Shown: positions 35,231-43,251 of the stretch, in pieces
Position numbering within the stretch: the first letter of the stretch is position 1
How the letters are laid out: the number at the start of each line of letters is the position of its first letter
Assembly: GCF_004011505.1 (NCBI RefSeq)
Contig: NZ_SAUN01000001.1
Coordinates: forward strand, 6,847,501 to 6,911,500
DNA length: 64,000 nt
Source of the DNA: Nonomuraea polychroma
GTDB lineage: Bacteria; Actinomycetota; Actinomycetes; Streptosporangiales; Streptosporangiaceae
Reading direction: 5' to 3'
Notes under the pieces: model-generated
Databases searched by the model: none
The model's input: only the letters and a program-made list of their open reading frames with translations
What the model was told of the DNA's origin: nothing
Position numbers and translations under genes: made by a program

Positions 35231-36228
35231 CGGCGTTCACCGCGCTGGCGCTGCAGGTGCGGACCCAGTCCATCAACGGGGCCGCCGATCCGCGGGCCGA
35301 GATCCGTGCCGCGATCGAGCGCATCGGCGCGCAGGTCGGCGGCTCGAAGGCGTGGCTCGGGCCCGGCCTGCGGCTGGTGGTGCTGTCCGAGTACGTGCTG
35401 ACCGGGTTCCCGATGCGGGAGAGCTTCGCCGAGTGGCGCGAGCAGGCCGCGCTCGATCCCGGCGGCCCGGAGTACCGGGCGCTCGCCGGGATCGCCGTCA
35501 CGCACGACGTGTACCTGTGCGTGAACGCCTACGAGCGTGACGAGCACTTCCCCGAGCTGTACTTCCAGGCGTCGGTGATCCTCTCTCCAGCCGGGAAGAC
35601 GGTGTTGCGGTACCGCAGGCTGCACTCGATGTTCACGCCGACCCCGTACGACGTGTGGGGCGACTACGTGGAGATCTACGGCATGGACGGCGTGCTGCCG
35701 GTGGCCCGCACCGAGATCGGCAACCTGGCGGTGCTGGCCTCGGAGGAGATCCTGATGCCGGAGCTGGCCCGCGCGCTGGCGTTGCGCGGCGCGGAGGTGT
35801 TCTGCCACCCCACCTCCGAGGCGTCGTCCCCGGCGCTGACGCCCAAGGCGATCGCCCGCCGGGCCCGAGCGGTGGAGAACCTCGCCTACGTGGTGTCGGC
35901 CAACACCGGCGGCCTGTCCGGCATCGCCATCCCCGGCGACTCGACCAACGGCGGCTCCGAGCTGATCGACCACGAGGGGCGGGTGCTCGCGCAGGCAGGC
36001 GCGGGCGAGTCGCTGGTCGCCGCGGCCGAGCTCGACCTCACCGTCCTGCGCCGGGCTCGGCGGCGGCCCGGCATGGCCAACCTGCCGAGCCGGGTGAAAA
36101 CCGGGTTGTGGGCCGAGGAGTACGCCAGGCACGACGGCGAGCGCCCTGGCGGGCTGGCCTCCGGCACCAGGGACCGCGCGTGGTTCCGCACCCGGCAGGC
36201 CGAGACGATCAAGCGGCTGTACGGCTAA
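35227..36228 (+). CDS. Nitrilase-superfamily protein lacking the catalytic Cys and Lys (probable pseudoenzyme)
   Basis: A 333-residue CN-hydrolase fold. The first catalytic Glu is present (E55 in VLSEYVLTGFP). The lysine position of the YRKxH motif is arginine (R131 in YRRLHS), and the nucleophile position of the usual CYE-FPE motif is serine (S172 in LASEEILMPELARALALRGAEV). The rest of the motif is intact, including PELARALALRGAEV, and the frame is open, so this is not a degraded copy. The classical E-K-C mechanism cannot work; binding or regulation, or an unusual Ser/Arg chemistry, are options. It overlaps the preceding gene by ATGA and closes the operon. Confidence 0.8.
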   Translation: MTAFTALALQVRTQSINGAADPRAEIRAAIERIGAQVGGSKAWLGPGLRLVVLSEYVLTGFPMRESFAEWREQAALDPGGPEYRALAGIAVTHDVYLCVNAYERDEHFPELYFQASVILSPAGKTVLRYRRLHSMFTPTPYDVWGDYVEIYGMDGVLPVARTEIGNLAVLASEEILMPELARALALRGAEVFCHPTSEASSPALTPKAIARRARAVENLAYVVSANTGGLSGIAIPGDSTNGGSELIDHEGRVLAQAGAGESLVAAAELDLTVLRRARRRPGMANLPSRVKTGLWAEEYARHDGERPGGLASGTRDRAWFRTRQAETIKRLYG

Positions 36229-37016
36229 CCGCGGGCGCCGCGGTGCCAGGACAACAGCAGCCGCTCGACCCCCAGGAACGCGGTGTTGAGCGCGATGCCG
36301 AGCAGCCCGAGCAGCACGATCACGGCCCACATGGCGGGGATGTCGAACTGGCTCTGCGCCTCCAGCATGCGGTGGCCGATGCCTTCGCTGCTGCCGACCA
36401 GCTCCGAGATGATCATCATGATCAGCGCCAGGGACACGCTCAGCCGCAGCCCGGCGAAGATCTTCGGGGCGGCGGCGGGCAGGATGATCCTTGTGAGCCG
36501 CTGCCAGGCGCTCAGCCGGTAGACGGCGCCGGTCTCGATGTACTGGAGGTCGACGTGGCGGGCGCCGTCCATGGAGTTGATCAGCACCGGCCAGATGACG
36601 CCGTACACGATCGAGGCGAGCTCCATCGGGGTGCCGATCTTGAACAGCAGCAGGAAGACCGGCAGCAGCGTCGCGGGCGGCACCGACCTGCCGAAGTGCA
36701 CCAGCGGTTCCACCAGCGCCGACAGCAGGTACGAGCGGCCGAGCGCGACCCCCGCCAGCACGCCGGCCGCGCACGCGATGCCCCAGCCGGCGAACAACCG
36801 GCCCAGGCTCGGCAGCAGGTCGGCGACGGCCTCGTCGGTCAGGAACATCCGCCAGAGCGGCCCGGAGAACCACATCTCGTGCAACCGGGCCGCGATGCGC
36901 GACGGCGGCGGGAAATAGGCGGCCTGCGCAGAGCGGGTGGCCAGCTCCCAGGCGATGACGGCCACGGGCAGCGGCCAATACCGCGCCGGCCGCTGCCAGG
37001 GCGAACGCCGGGTCAT
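36225..37016 (-). CDS. NitT/TauT-type ABC transporter permease (subunit 2)
   Basis: A 263-residue permease with about six spans; the EAA loop is YIETGAVYRLSAWQRLTRIILPAAAPKIFAGL near 170-200, close to SsuC/TauC/NrtB proteins for sulfonates, taurine, nitrate or thiamine precursors. The ATG has GGGGGAGG upstream and overlaps the preceding permease stop. It is the last gene of a four-gene operon with two binding proteins, and its 3' end overlaps the nitrilase-like stop by four bases. No cognate ATPase gene is present. Confidence 0.85.
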   Translation of the reverse strand: MTRRSPWQRPARYWPLPVAVIAWELATRSAQAAYFPPPSRIAARLHEMWFSGPLWRMFLTDEAVADLLPSLGRLFAGWGIACAAGVLAGVALGRSYLLSALVEPLVHFGRSVPPATLLPVFLLLFKIGTPMELASIVYGVIWPVLINSMDGARHVDLQYIETGAVYRLSAWQRLTRIILPAAAPKIFAGLRLSVSLALIMMIISELVGSSEGIGHRMLEAQSQFDIPAMWAVIVLLGLLGIALNTAFLGVERLLLSWHRGARG

Positions 37017-37792
37017 GCGGCCTCCCCCGTACGGGCCCGGTGCCAGCGGAACACGCGCCGCTCGGCGGCCGTGAACAGCAGGTTGGCGGCCAGCCCGATG
37101 AGGCCGGCCCACACGACGGCCGCGAACACCCGATCGGCCCGGTTCGCGCTGCCCGCCAGCGACTGGAACGCGCCGATCCCGCCCCCGCCCGGCGCCAGCA
37201 GTTCCACGCTCACCGCCACGATGAGGGTGACGGACACGGCAATGCGCACGCCGGTGGCGATGAACGGCGCCGCGCTCGGCAGGCTCACCCGCAGCACCAC
37301 CGCCAGCGGGCCGAAGCCGAAGCTCCGCAGCGTGTCCTTGGCCAGCGGGTCGACGTCGCTCAGGCCGTACAGCGTGTTGATCAGCACCGGCCACGAGCAG
37401 GTGTAGAAGATCAGCGCCGTCTTGGCGTCGTGGCTGTCCGGGAAGACGAACACGGCCACCGGGATCAGCGACACCGACGGGATCGGCCGCAGGAACTCCA
37501 CCAGGGGCCGCGTCGAGCGCTCCAGGAACGGCACCGTGCCGAGCAGCAGCCCCGCGGGCACGGCCACCGCGATGGCGATCGCCAGCCCGTTCAGGCAGGC
37601 CGCCAGCGTGGCCAGCACGTCGGCGCGGAACTGCTCCTCCGCCGGCAGCCGCGCCGCCGTCGCCAGCACATCCGACATGTACGGCATCACGTCGGGAACG
37701 AGCCCGGCCCGTCCCGCCAGCTCGGAGACGGCGAGGAACCCTATGATGCCGACGGCACCCAGGATCCCCCGCTCCAGGCGCCCGCCGGTCAT
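37013..37792 (-). CDS. NitT/TauT-type ABC transporter permease (subunit 1)
   Basis: A 259-residue permease with about six spans and an EAA-type loop (DPLAKDTLRSFGFGPLAVVLRVSLPSAAPF near 165-195). Start ATG (MTGGRLERG) overlaps the binding-protein stop (ATGACC/TGA). It would pair with the following permease as a heterodimer. The lack of a linked ATPase implies sharing of one encoded elsewhere. Confidence 0.85.
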   Translation of the reverse strand: MTGGRLERGILGAVGIIGFLAVSELAGRAGLVPDVMPYMSDVLATAARLPAEEQFRADVLATLAACLNGLAIAIAVAVPAGLLLGTVPFLERSTRPLVEFLRPIPSVSLIPVAVFVFPDSHDAKTALIFYTCSWPVLINTLYGLSDVDPLAKDTLRSFGFGPLAVVLRVSLPSAAPFIATGVRIAVSVTLIVAVSVELLAPGGGGIGAFQSLAGSANRADRVFAAVVWAGLIGLAANLLFTAAERRVFRWHRARTGEAA

Positions 37793-38766
37793 CCGCTCAT
37801 CGGCGCGAACAGCTGCGCCGCGTCCACCTTCGCCTTGAGGTAGCCGTAGCCGTGCAGCAGATCGGCCAGCTTCTGCACGCCGGCCTTGTCGGCCTGCAAC
37901 GAGAACGTGCCGAGTGTCATGGCCGCCGCCGCGTCCGCCGGGATCTGCGTGTACGTCGGCACGACCTCGTCGATCGCCTTGCGGTCGGAGCCGGCGATCT
38001 GCTGGGCCTTGGCCAGCGCACGGTGCAGGGCGGCGGCCGTCTTCGGGTTCTTGGCCAGCCAGTCCTCGCTCACGCCCCACCCGTCGATCGGCACGCCGGC
38101 CGTGACGCCGCTGGTCGTGTCGATGATCTGGGTGGCGCCGCCCTTCTTGGCGGCGGTCAGGAACGGCTCCACCAGCCAGGCCGCGTCTACCTTGCCGGAG
38201 GACAGCGCGCTGAGCTGGTCGGCGAACGGCACGGGGACGTATTTGGCGTCCTCCGGCTTGAGCCCCGCCTCCTGCAGGTGGGCGTTGGTCAGCGTCTGCC
38301 CGAGCGCCTTCAGCACGTTGACCGCGATCGTCTTGCCCTTGAGGTCGGCGGCCGTCTTGATCGGCGAGTCCTTGGCCACCACGACGCCGGCCACATTCGG
38401 GGCGGCCTCCTGGCTGTGCTGGAAGAGCTTCAGTTTGGCCGCGCCCGAGTCATTGATGGCCATCAGTGACACATAGCTGGTCAAGAAGGCGTCCATGCTG
38501 CCGTTGAGGATCTTCGGCATGACCGCCTGCGGCGCCTGGATGATCTCGGTCTTGACGGTCAGCCCTTCCTCCTTGAAGAAGCCCCGCTTCTCCGCGATGA
38601 ACAACGGCGCCGACGACGGCACCGGCACCACGCCGATCAAGAGCTGTGTCTTCTCCAAGCCGCCGCTGGACGCGGTGCCGCCCGTGCCGGCCTCGCCCCC
38701 TCCTCCGCACGCGCTCAATGTCAGCGCGACCGCCACACCCGCGACGACGATCCTGACCAGCTTCAT
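37789..38766 (-). CDS. NMT1/SsuA-type ABC substrate-binding lipoprotein, copy 1
   Basis: A 325-residue periplasmic-type binding protein with a lipoprotein signal (MKLVRIVVAGVAVALTLSACGGGG; anchor Cys at 20). It has the NMT1/SsuA pattern GVVPVPSSAPLFIAEKRGFFKEEG, then IQAPQAVMPKILNGSMDAFL and AAWLVEPF near 200. It is a paralogue of the gene just upstream (38802), with the same domain order. It overlaps the permease by stop/start. Ligand unknown; the family binds sulfonates, nitrate, pyrimidine precursors or similar compounds. Confidence 0.88.
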   Translation of the reverse strand: MKLVRIVVAGVAVALTLSACGGGGEAGTGGTASSGGLEKTQLLIGVVPVPSSAPLFIAEKRGFFKEEGLTVKTEIIQAPQAVMPKILNGSMDAFLTSYVSLMAINDSGAAKLKLFQHSQEAAPNVAGVVVAKDSPIKTAADLKGKTIAVNVLKALGQTLTNAHLQEAGLKPEDAKYVPVPFADQLSALSSGKVDAAWLVEPFLTAAKKGGATQIIDTTSGVTAGVPIDGWGVSEDWLAKNPKTAAALHRALAKAQQIAGSDRKAIDEVVPTYTQIPADAAAAMTLGTFSLQADKAGVQKLADLLHGYGYLKAKVDAAQLFAPMSG

Positions 38767-38801
38767 GCCACTGCCTTTCCTTCGTGGAGCGCGCCTCGCG
38801 G

Positions 38802-39791
38802 CTACCGGCCGGGACCGGCGGCCACCATCGACGCAACGTCGACCTTGTTCTTGAGGTAGCCGAACTCGAACATCAAATCGGAGACGCGCTGGATGCGGGT
38901 GGGGTTGAGCGAGGTGGGGAAGGTCCCCATCGCCATGGTCATCGCCGCTTCCTTGGGTGTCTGGGTGTAGCCGGCGACGGTCTCGGCCAGCAGGACGCGG
39001 TCGGTCGCGGCCAGCGCCTGCCCCTTGGCCAGGGCGCGCTGGAAGGCGGCCGCGGTCTTGGGATGCCGGCGCACCCAGTCCTCCGTCGCGGCCCACCCGT
39101 CGATCGGCAGCTTGTCGGTCGGCCCGGTGTTGGTGTCCAGCAGCAGCCGCACACCGGCGTTCTGGGCACTGGACAGGAACGGCTCGACCATCCACGCCGC
39201 GTCCACCTGCTTGTTCTTGAGCGCGACCAGTTGGTTCTGGAAGTCCACGACGACGAACTTCACCTGCTCCGGCGTCAGCCCGTAGGGCTTCAGGTGGGCA
39301 CTCACGGACATCGTGCCCAGGTTGTTGAGCGAGTTGACGGCGATCGTCTTGTCCTTGAGGTCCTGAGCCTTCTGCAACTCCGAATCCTGCGGCACCACGA
39401 CGCCGGCGATGCCCGGCGAGGCCTGCAGCGCATCGTAGAGGATCTTCAGCCGCGCCGTGCCGCTGCCTTGAACGTTGATGAGCGAGACGTAGCTGCCCTT
39501 GAAGACGTCGATGTCGCCGTTGAGGATCCTGGGCATCACCGCCTGCGGAGCCTGGATGGTCTCCATCGTGACGGTCAGGCCTTCCTCCTTGAAGAAACCC
39601 TTGCGGTCGGCGATGAACACCCCGGCGGAGGACGGAGTGGGGCTGATGCCGATGAGCAGCGAGGTCTTCTCCAGGCCGCCTGGCCCCGCCCCGCTGCTCG
39701 GAGCCGGTCCGGCGGCCACGCCGGTGCACGCCGCGGTCACGAGAATCGTGCCGAGCACCGCCAGCCAAGCCCGGAAAGGCCCCGATTCCAT
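38802..39791 (-). CDS. NMT1/SsuA-type ABC substrate-binding lipoprotein, copy 2
   Basis: A 329-residue paralogue of the adjacent binding protein, with signal MESGPFRAWLAVLGTILVTAACTG (anchor Cys at 22), GISPTPSSAGVFIADRKGFFKEEG, IQAPQAVMPRILNGDIDVF and AAWMVEPF. The two copies share long identical blocks, so they arose by tandem duplication and diverged in the lobes that contact ligand. It is the first gene of the operon and is divergent from the NIT-domain histidine kinase at 40079. Confidence 0.88.
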   Translation of the reverse strand: MESGPFRAWLAVLGTILVTAACTGVAAGPAPSSGAGPGGLEKTSLLIGISPTPSSAGVFIADRKGFFKEEGLTVTMETIQAPQAVMPRILNGDIDVFKGSYVSLINVQGSGTARLKILYDALQASPGIAGVVVPQDSELQKAQDLKDKTIAVNSLNNLGTMSVSAHLKPYGLTPEQVKFVVVDFQNQLVALKNKQVDAAWMVEPFLSSAQNAGVRLLLDTNTGPTDKLPIDGWAATEDWVRRHPKTAAAFQRALAKGQALAATDRVLLAETVAGYTQTPKEAAMTMAMGTFPTSLNPTRIQRVSDLMFEFGYLKNKVDVASMVAAGPGR

Positions 39792-40078
39792 GAATTCTCC
39801 CTTGGCGGGTCAAGCGCGGAAAGGCCGGGCGGTGATCTTACCCGCTCCAGGGATTGCCATGAAAGGATCCTGATTTACGACTCAGTCAATCGTCACCAGT
39901 TGTCACCACATGTCCGAAATATGAGTCAGTCAGGCATTTTCTGGATAGTCAGTTTTTTTGTAAGTCTTGCGAGACTGGCCCATCTGATCCCGGTATGCTC
40001 AAATGGCTCTCCCTGCACAGGGTGTGCTGAAGCACTTCCCGTACCAAGACGCCGTTTCGGTGAGAGGGAGCCAGTCGG
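39792..40078. promoter_or_regulatory. Divergent control region between the NitT/TauT operon and the NIT kinase
   Basis: The 287 bp hold no gene. Three TCAGT-containing copies occur (CTCAGTCAAT at 39881, GAGTCAGTCAGG near 39923, TAGTCAGTTTTTTTG near 39946); the first two are spaced about 42 bp, which could form operator half-sites. The region is lower in GC than its surroundings, as promoters usually are here. Confidence 0.35.
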
Positions 40079-42715
40079 GTGAATCCTGCGACTGTGGACA
40101 CTCGTCCTTATAGCCCTCCCTTTGCCCCCAAACCAGCGCATAACCGGACGAAGGGCGCACGTCGTCGCCGATTCCGGCTCCGCGATTTGAAAGTGCGCTC
40201 GCGGTTGATCGCGCTGATCCTCATTCCGACCGCGCTGGGCGTTCTGGTCGGGGCGCAGCAGGTCATCGCCTCGTGGAACGCGGCCGGCCAGTACCACCGC
40301 ATCCTGGAGAAGGCCGAGCTCAGCGCGTCGATCACCGAGGTCGCCCATCAGCTCGCGCTCGAGCGTGACCTGGCGATGCACTACATCGCCGCCGGTCGCA
40401 CGCCGGAGCGGGAGGAGCCGCTGCGCGCGCAGTTCGCCGTCGTCGACAAGGCCGCCGCCGGCATGCGCGCGAAGGCCGCCGCGGTCACCACCGACCACGG
40501 CGAGAGCGCGTGGACGCTCAGCCGCCAGATCCTCACCCGCCTGCCCGAGATCGGCGCGGCCCGCACCACGGTGCTGAGGACCGAGGTGCTCGCCCTGCCC
40601 ACGCTGACGAGGTACGCCTCGATCATCGGCGCCTTCCAGCAGTTCCACGACGAGATCGGCCAGGGCGGCGAGGACGAGGCGCTGGCCGCGGGCGTGCGGG
40701 CGCTGTCCGCGCTGGCCAAAGCACACGAGGCCGCATCGCAGCAGCGCGGTCTGCTCGCGGCGGTGGCCTCGGCGGGCCGCTTCCAGAGCGGCGAGCTCGA
40801 CCGGTTCATGGCCGCCCGGGCCCAGCAGGACAGCGAGCTGGAAGTCTTCCGATCGGTGGCCACGCTGCGGGATCGGCAGGCGTACGACGACACCGTCACC
40901 GGCACGCTGGTCGACCGGGCCGAAGTGATCCGGCTGCGTGCCCTCGCGCAGGCCGGGCAGAGCGGCCCCATTGACATCGCGCCGGAAAGCAACGAGGACG
41001 CCGGCTTCTGGTTCGCGGCGGTGAGCGGCACCGTCGACGGCATGTGGACGGTGCAGAAGAGGCTCGGCGCGTCGATCATCGTGCAGAGCAGGACACTGGA
41101 GGACGCCGCGCGCCACGACGCCGTCGTGGCCGCCACCTACATCCTCCTGCTCCTGCTGTTCGTGCTGCTGGTCACCACCTTCGTGGCTCAGTCCCTGGTC
41201 GGACCGCTCCGCAGGTTGCGCAGGGAGGCCCTGGACATCGCAGGCATACGGCTGCCCAGCACGGTGCGCCGGCTGCGGGAGACCGGTGACGAATCGACGT
41301 TCACCGTCGCGCCCATCGACGTCGACTCCTGTGACGAGGTCGGGGAGGTCGCCAGGGCCTTCGACGAGGTGCATCGCGAGGCCATCCGGCTGGCCGGGGA
41401 GGAGTCCCGGCTGCGCGCGAACATCAACGCCATGTTCGTCAACCTGTCCAGGCGCAGCCAGACGCTGGTCCAGCGGCAGATCAAGCTCATCGACGGACTC
41501 GAGCAGGGCGAGGAGGACGAGCGGCGGCTGGCCGACCTCTTCGCACTCGATCACCTGGCGACACGTATGCGGCGTAACAACGAGAGCCTGCTCATCCTGG
41601 CCGGCCAGGAACCGCCCAGGCGGTGGAACCACCCGGTGGGCCTGACCGACGTCGTCCGCGCCGCCCTGTCCGAAGTGGAGGGCTACCAGCGCGTCGCCGT
41701 CGAGATCACCGCGAACGGCGCGCTCGCCGGGCCGGTGGTCAACGACACCGTCCATCTGCTGGCCGAGCTCATCGAGAACGCGTTGTCCTTCTCGCCGCGC
41801 GAGTCCCGCGTGCTCGTCTCCACCGGCACGATCGAGGGCGACATCATGGTGTCGGTCACCGACACCGGCATCGGCATGACCGATGACGAACTGCTGCGGG
41901 CCAACGAGCGCCTGGCCCGCGTGCCCGAGGTGGACGTGTCGGTCTCGCGCCGCATGGGGCTGTACGTGGTGGCCCGGCTGGCCTACCGCCACGGCATTCG
42001 CGTGCACCTGCGTCCGCACGAGACGGGCGGCCTGATCGCCATGGTGCTCCTGCCCGACGCGCTGCTGCACGCCCCCGTCCCCGCGTATGCCACGGTCCCG
42101 CCCGGCCAGGCCTTCCCGGCCCCGCCGCCATCGGGCAGATGGGACGCCGCCTGCCGTCCCAGCCGGTTCGCACCGGCCGCCACCGACTGGCCCTCCTTCG
42201 CCACCGACCCCGCCCTCCCCACTCCCCGCCCTGGGAGAACGCCCACCGGCCCGACCCCCGTCACGCGCCCCGATGCGGCGGCGGGCAGCCGGCTGCCCCG
42301 GACCGATGCCGATGCGGCGGCCATGACCGGCCCGATCCCGGCCGTCCGGCCTGACCGGGGCGCTGACGACGACTATCTGCCGATCTTCGCGCAGGTCCAG
42401 TCGGCCTGGTTCGAGCGTGGCGATGCCGGTGGCGCGACGTGGGGCTCGGCCAAGGCCGACGCCGGCTGGAGCGCCGCCGAGGCCGCGGCCAGCCCGTCCG
42501 ACGCCGGCGCCACCACGTCCGGCCTGCCCAAACGCGTCCCCAAGGCCAATCTGGTGCCGGGCACGGCAGAAACCACGTCCGCGCCCCGAGGCGTCGCCCC
42601 CATCCCCCGGCTCTCGCCGGAGCGGGTCCGCAGCCGCCTGAGCAGCTTCCAGCAGGGGTGCCGGCGGGCCCGCACCCGCATCAGCACCGGCGACCTCCCG
42701 CCCTTCACCTGCTGA
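40079..42715 (+). CDS. NIT-domain (nitrate/nitrite-sensing type) sensor histidine kinase, orphan CvnA homologue
   Basis: An 878-residue membrane sensor. A basic N-terminus leads into span 1 (LIALILIPTALGVLVGAQQV, about 43-62), an extracellular NIT domain of helices (about 65-355, EVAHQLALERDLAMHYIAAG), span 2 (TYILLLLLFVLLVTTFVAQ, about 350-370), a HAMP-like linker and a kinase domain with ANINAMFVNLSRRSQTLVQRQ, N-box ELIENALSFSPRES and G-box DTGIGMT. The C-terminal 200 residues are Pro/Ala-rich and disordered. It resembles CvnA but lacks the B-C-D genes. The GTG start has GAGAGGGAG about 9 bases upstream. Divergent from a NitT/TauT transporter, it may control it. Confidence 0.85.
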   Translation: MNPATVDTRPYSPPFAPKPAHNRTKGARRRRFRLRDLKVRSRLIALILIPTALGVLVGAQQVIASWNAAGQYHRILEKAELSASITEVAHQLALERDLAMHYIAAGRTPEREEPLRAQFAVVDKAAAGMRAKAAAVTTDHGESAWTLSRQILTRLPEIGAARTTVLRTEVLALPTLTRYASIIGAFQQFHDEIGQGGEDEALAAGVRALSALAKAHEAASQQRGLLAAVASAGRFQSGELDRFMAARAQQDSELEVFRSVATLRDRQAYDDTVTGTLVDRAEVIRLRALAQAGQSGPIDIAPESNEDAGFWFAAVSGTVDGMWTVQKRLGASIIVQSRTLEDAARHDAVVAATYILLLLLFVLLVTTFVAQSLVGPLRRLRREALDIAGIRLPSTVRRLRETGDESTFTVAPIDVDSCDEVGEVARAFDEVHREAIRLAGEESRLRANINAMFVNLSRRSQTLVQRQIKLIDGLEQGEEDERRLADLFALDHLATRMRRNNESLLILAGQEPPRRWNHPVGLTDVVRAALSEVEGYQRVAVEITANGALAGPVVNDTVHLLAELIENALSFSPRESRVLVSTGTIEGDIMVSVTDTGIGMTDDELLRANERLARVPEVDVSVSRRMGLYVVARLAYRHGIRVHLRPHETGGLIAMVLLPDALLHAPVPAYATVPPGQAFPAPPPSGRWDAACRPSRFAPAATDWPSFATDPALPTPRPGRTPTGPTPVTRPDAAAGSRLPRTDADAAAMTGPIPAVRPDRGADDDYLPIFAQVQSAWFERGDAGGATWGSAKADAGWSAAEAAASPSDAGATTSGLPKRVPKANLVPGTAETTSAPRGVAPIPRLSPERVRSRLSSFQQGCRRARTRISTGDLPPFTC

Positions 42716-42903
42716 TCGAGGGACATCCGCGCATTTCGGTCGCAAAGAAGCCCCCACCCTGGTGCATCGACGTCGAGAAACCGCGGGACGTCACCCCGCT
42801 GGCCGGCCGGACGCACGGGCCGGGAAGTTTTCACGGCGCGCCTGTCCGGAAGGGCGGCACCCGTTCGTCATAGGGGTGAGATCCTGACATGAAGGAGCGC
42901 GAG

Positions 42904-43251
42904 ATGAAGTACATGATGTTCGTCTGCACCGACACCGAGCCGGACACCGACAAGGCCGACCTGCCCGACATCGACACGTGGGTGGCGGAGAACGACGCCC
43001 GCGGCCGGCGCCTGGACGGCCACGAGCTGGCCGCGACGACCACGGCGACGACGGTGCGTGTGCGCAACGGCGAGCTGCTGGTCTCCGACGGCCCGTTCAC
43101 GGAGACCAAAGAGGTGATCGTGGGCTACGACCTCCTCGAATGCGCGGACCTGGACGAGGCGATCGAAGTCGCCCGCACCCACCCCATGGCCAGAGCAGGA
43201 CGGATCGAGCTGCGCCCGTTCGCCGACCTCCCGTTCCGGCAGCGTGACTGA
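42904..43251 (+). CDS. YCII-related (DGPF) protein
   Basis: A 115-residue ferredoxin-like protein (MKYMMFVCTDTEPDTDKADL) with the family signature SDGPFTETKEVIVGYDLLECADLDEA near 65-95. The ATG at 42904 has AAGGAG seven bases upstream. It overlaps the ECF sigma gene by eight bases. DGPF proteins are the standard partners of ECF42-type sigma factors, although their molecular role is unclear. Confidence 0.88.
   Translation: MKYMMFVCTDTEPDTDKADLPDIDTWVAENDARGRRLDGHELAATTTATTVRVRNGELLVSDGPFTETKEVIVGYDLLECADLDEAIEVARTHPMARAGRIELRPFADLPFRQRD

Noticed and set aside
37789..39813. A single 674-residue protein across both SBP genes
   Set aside because: Part of that frame is the shadow of the upstream SBP; two separate lipoprotein signals and stops define two genes.
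39926..42757. 943-codon minus-strand frame opposite the NIT kinase
   Set aside because: No recognisable domain and biased composition; the kinase on the plus strand is the real gene.
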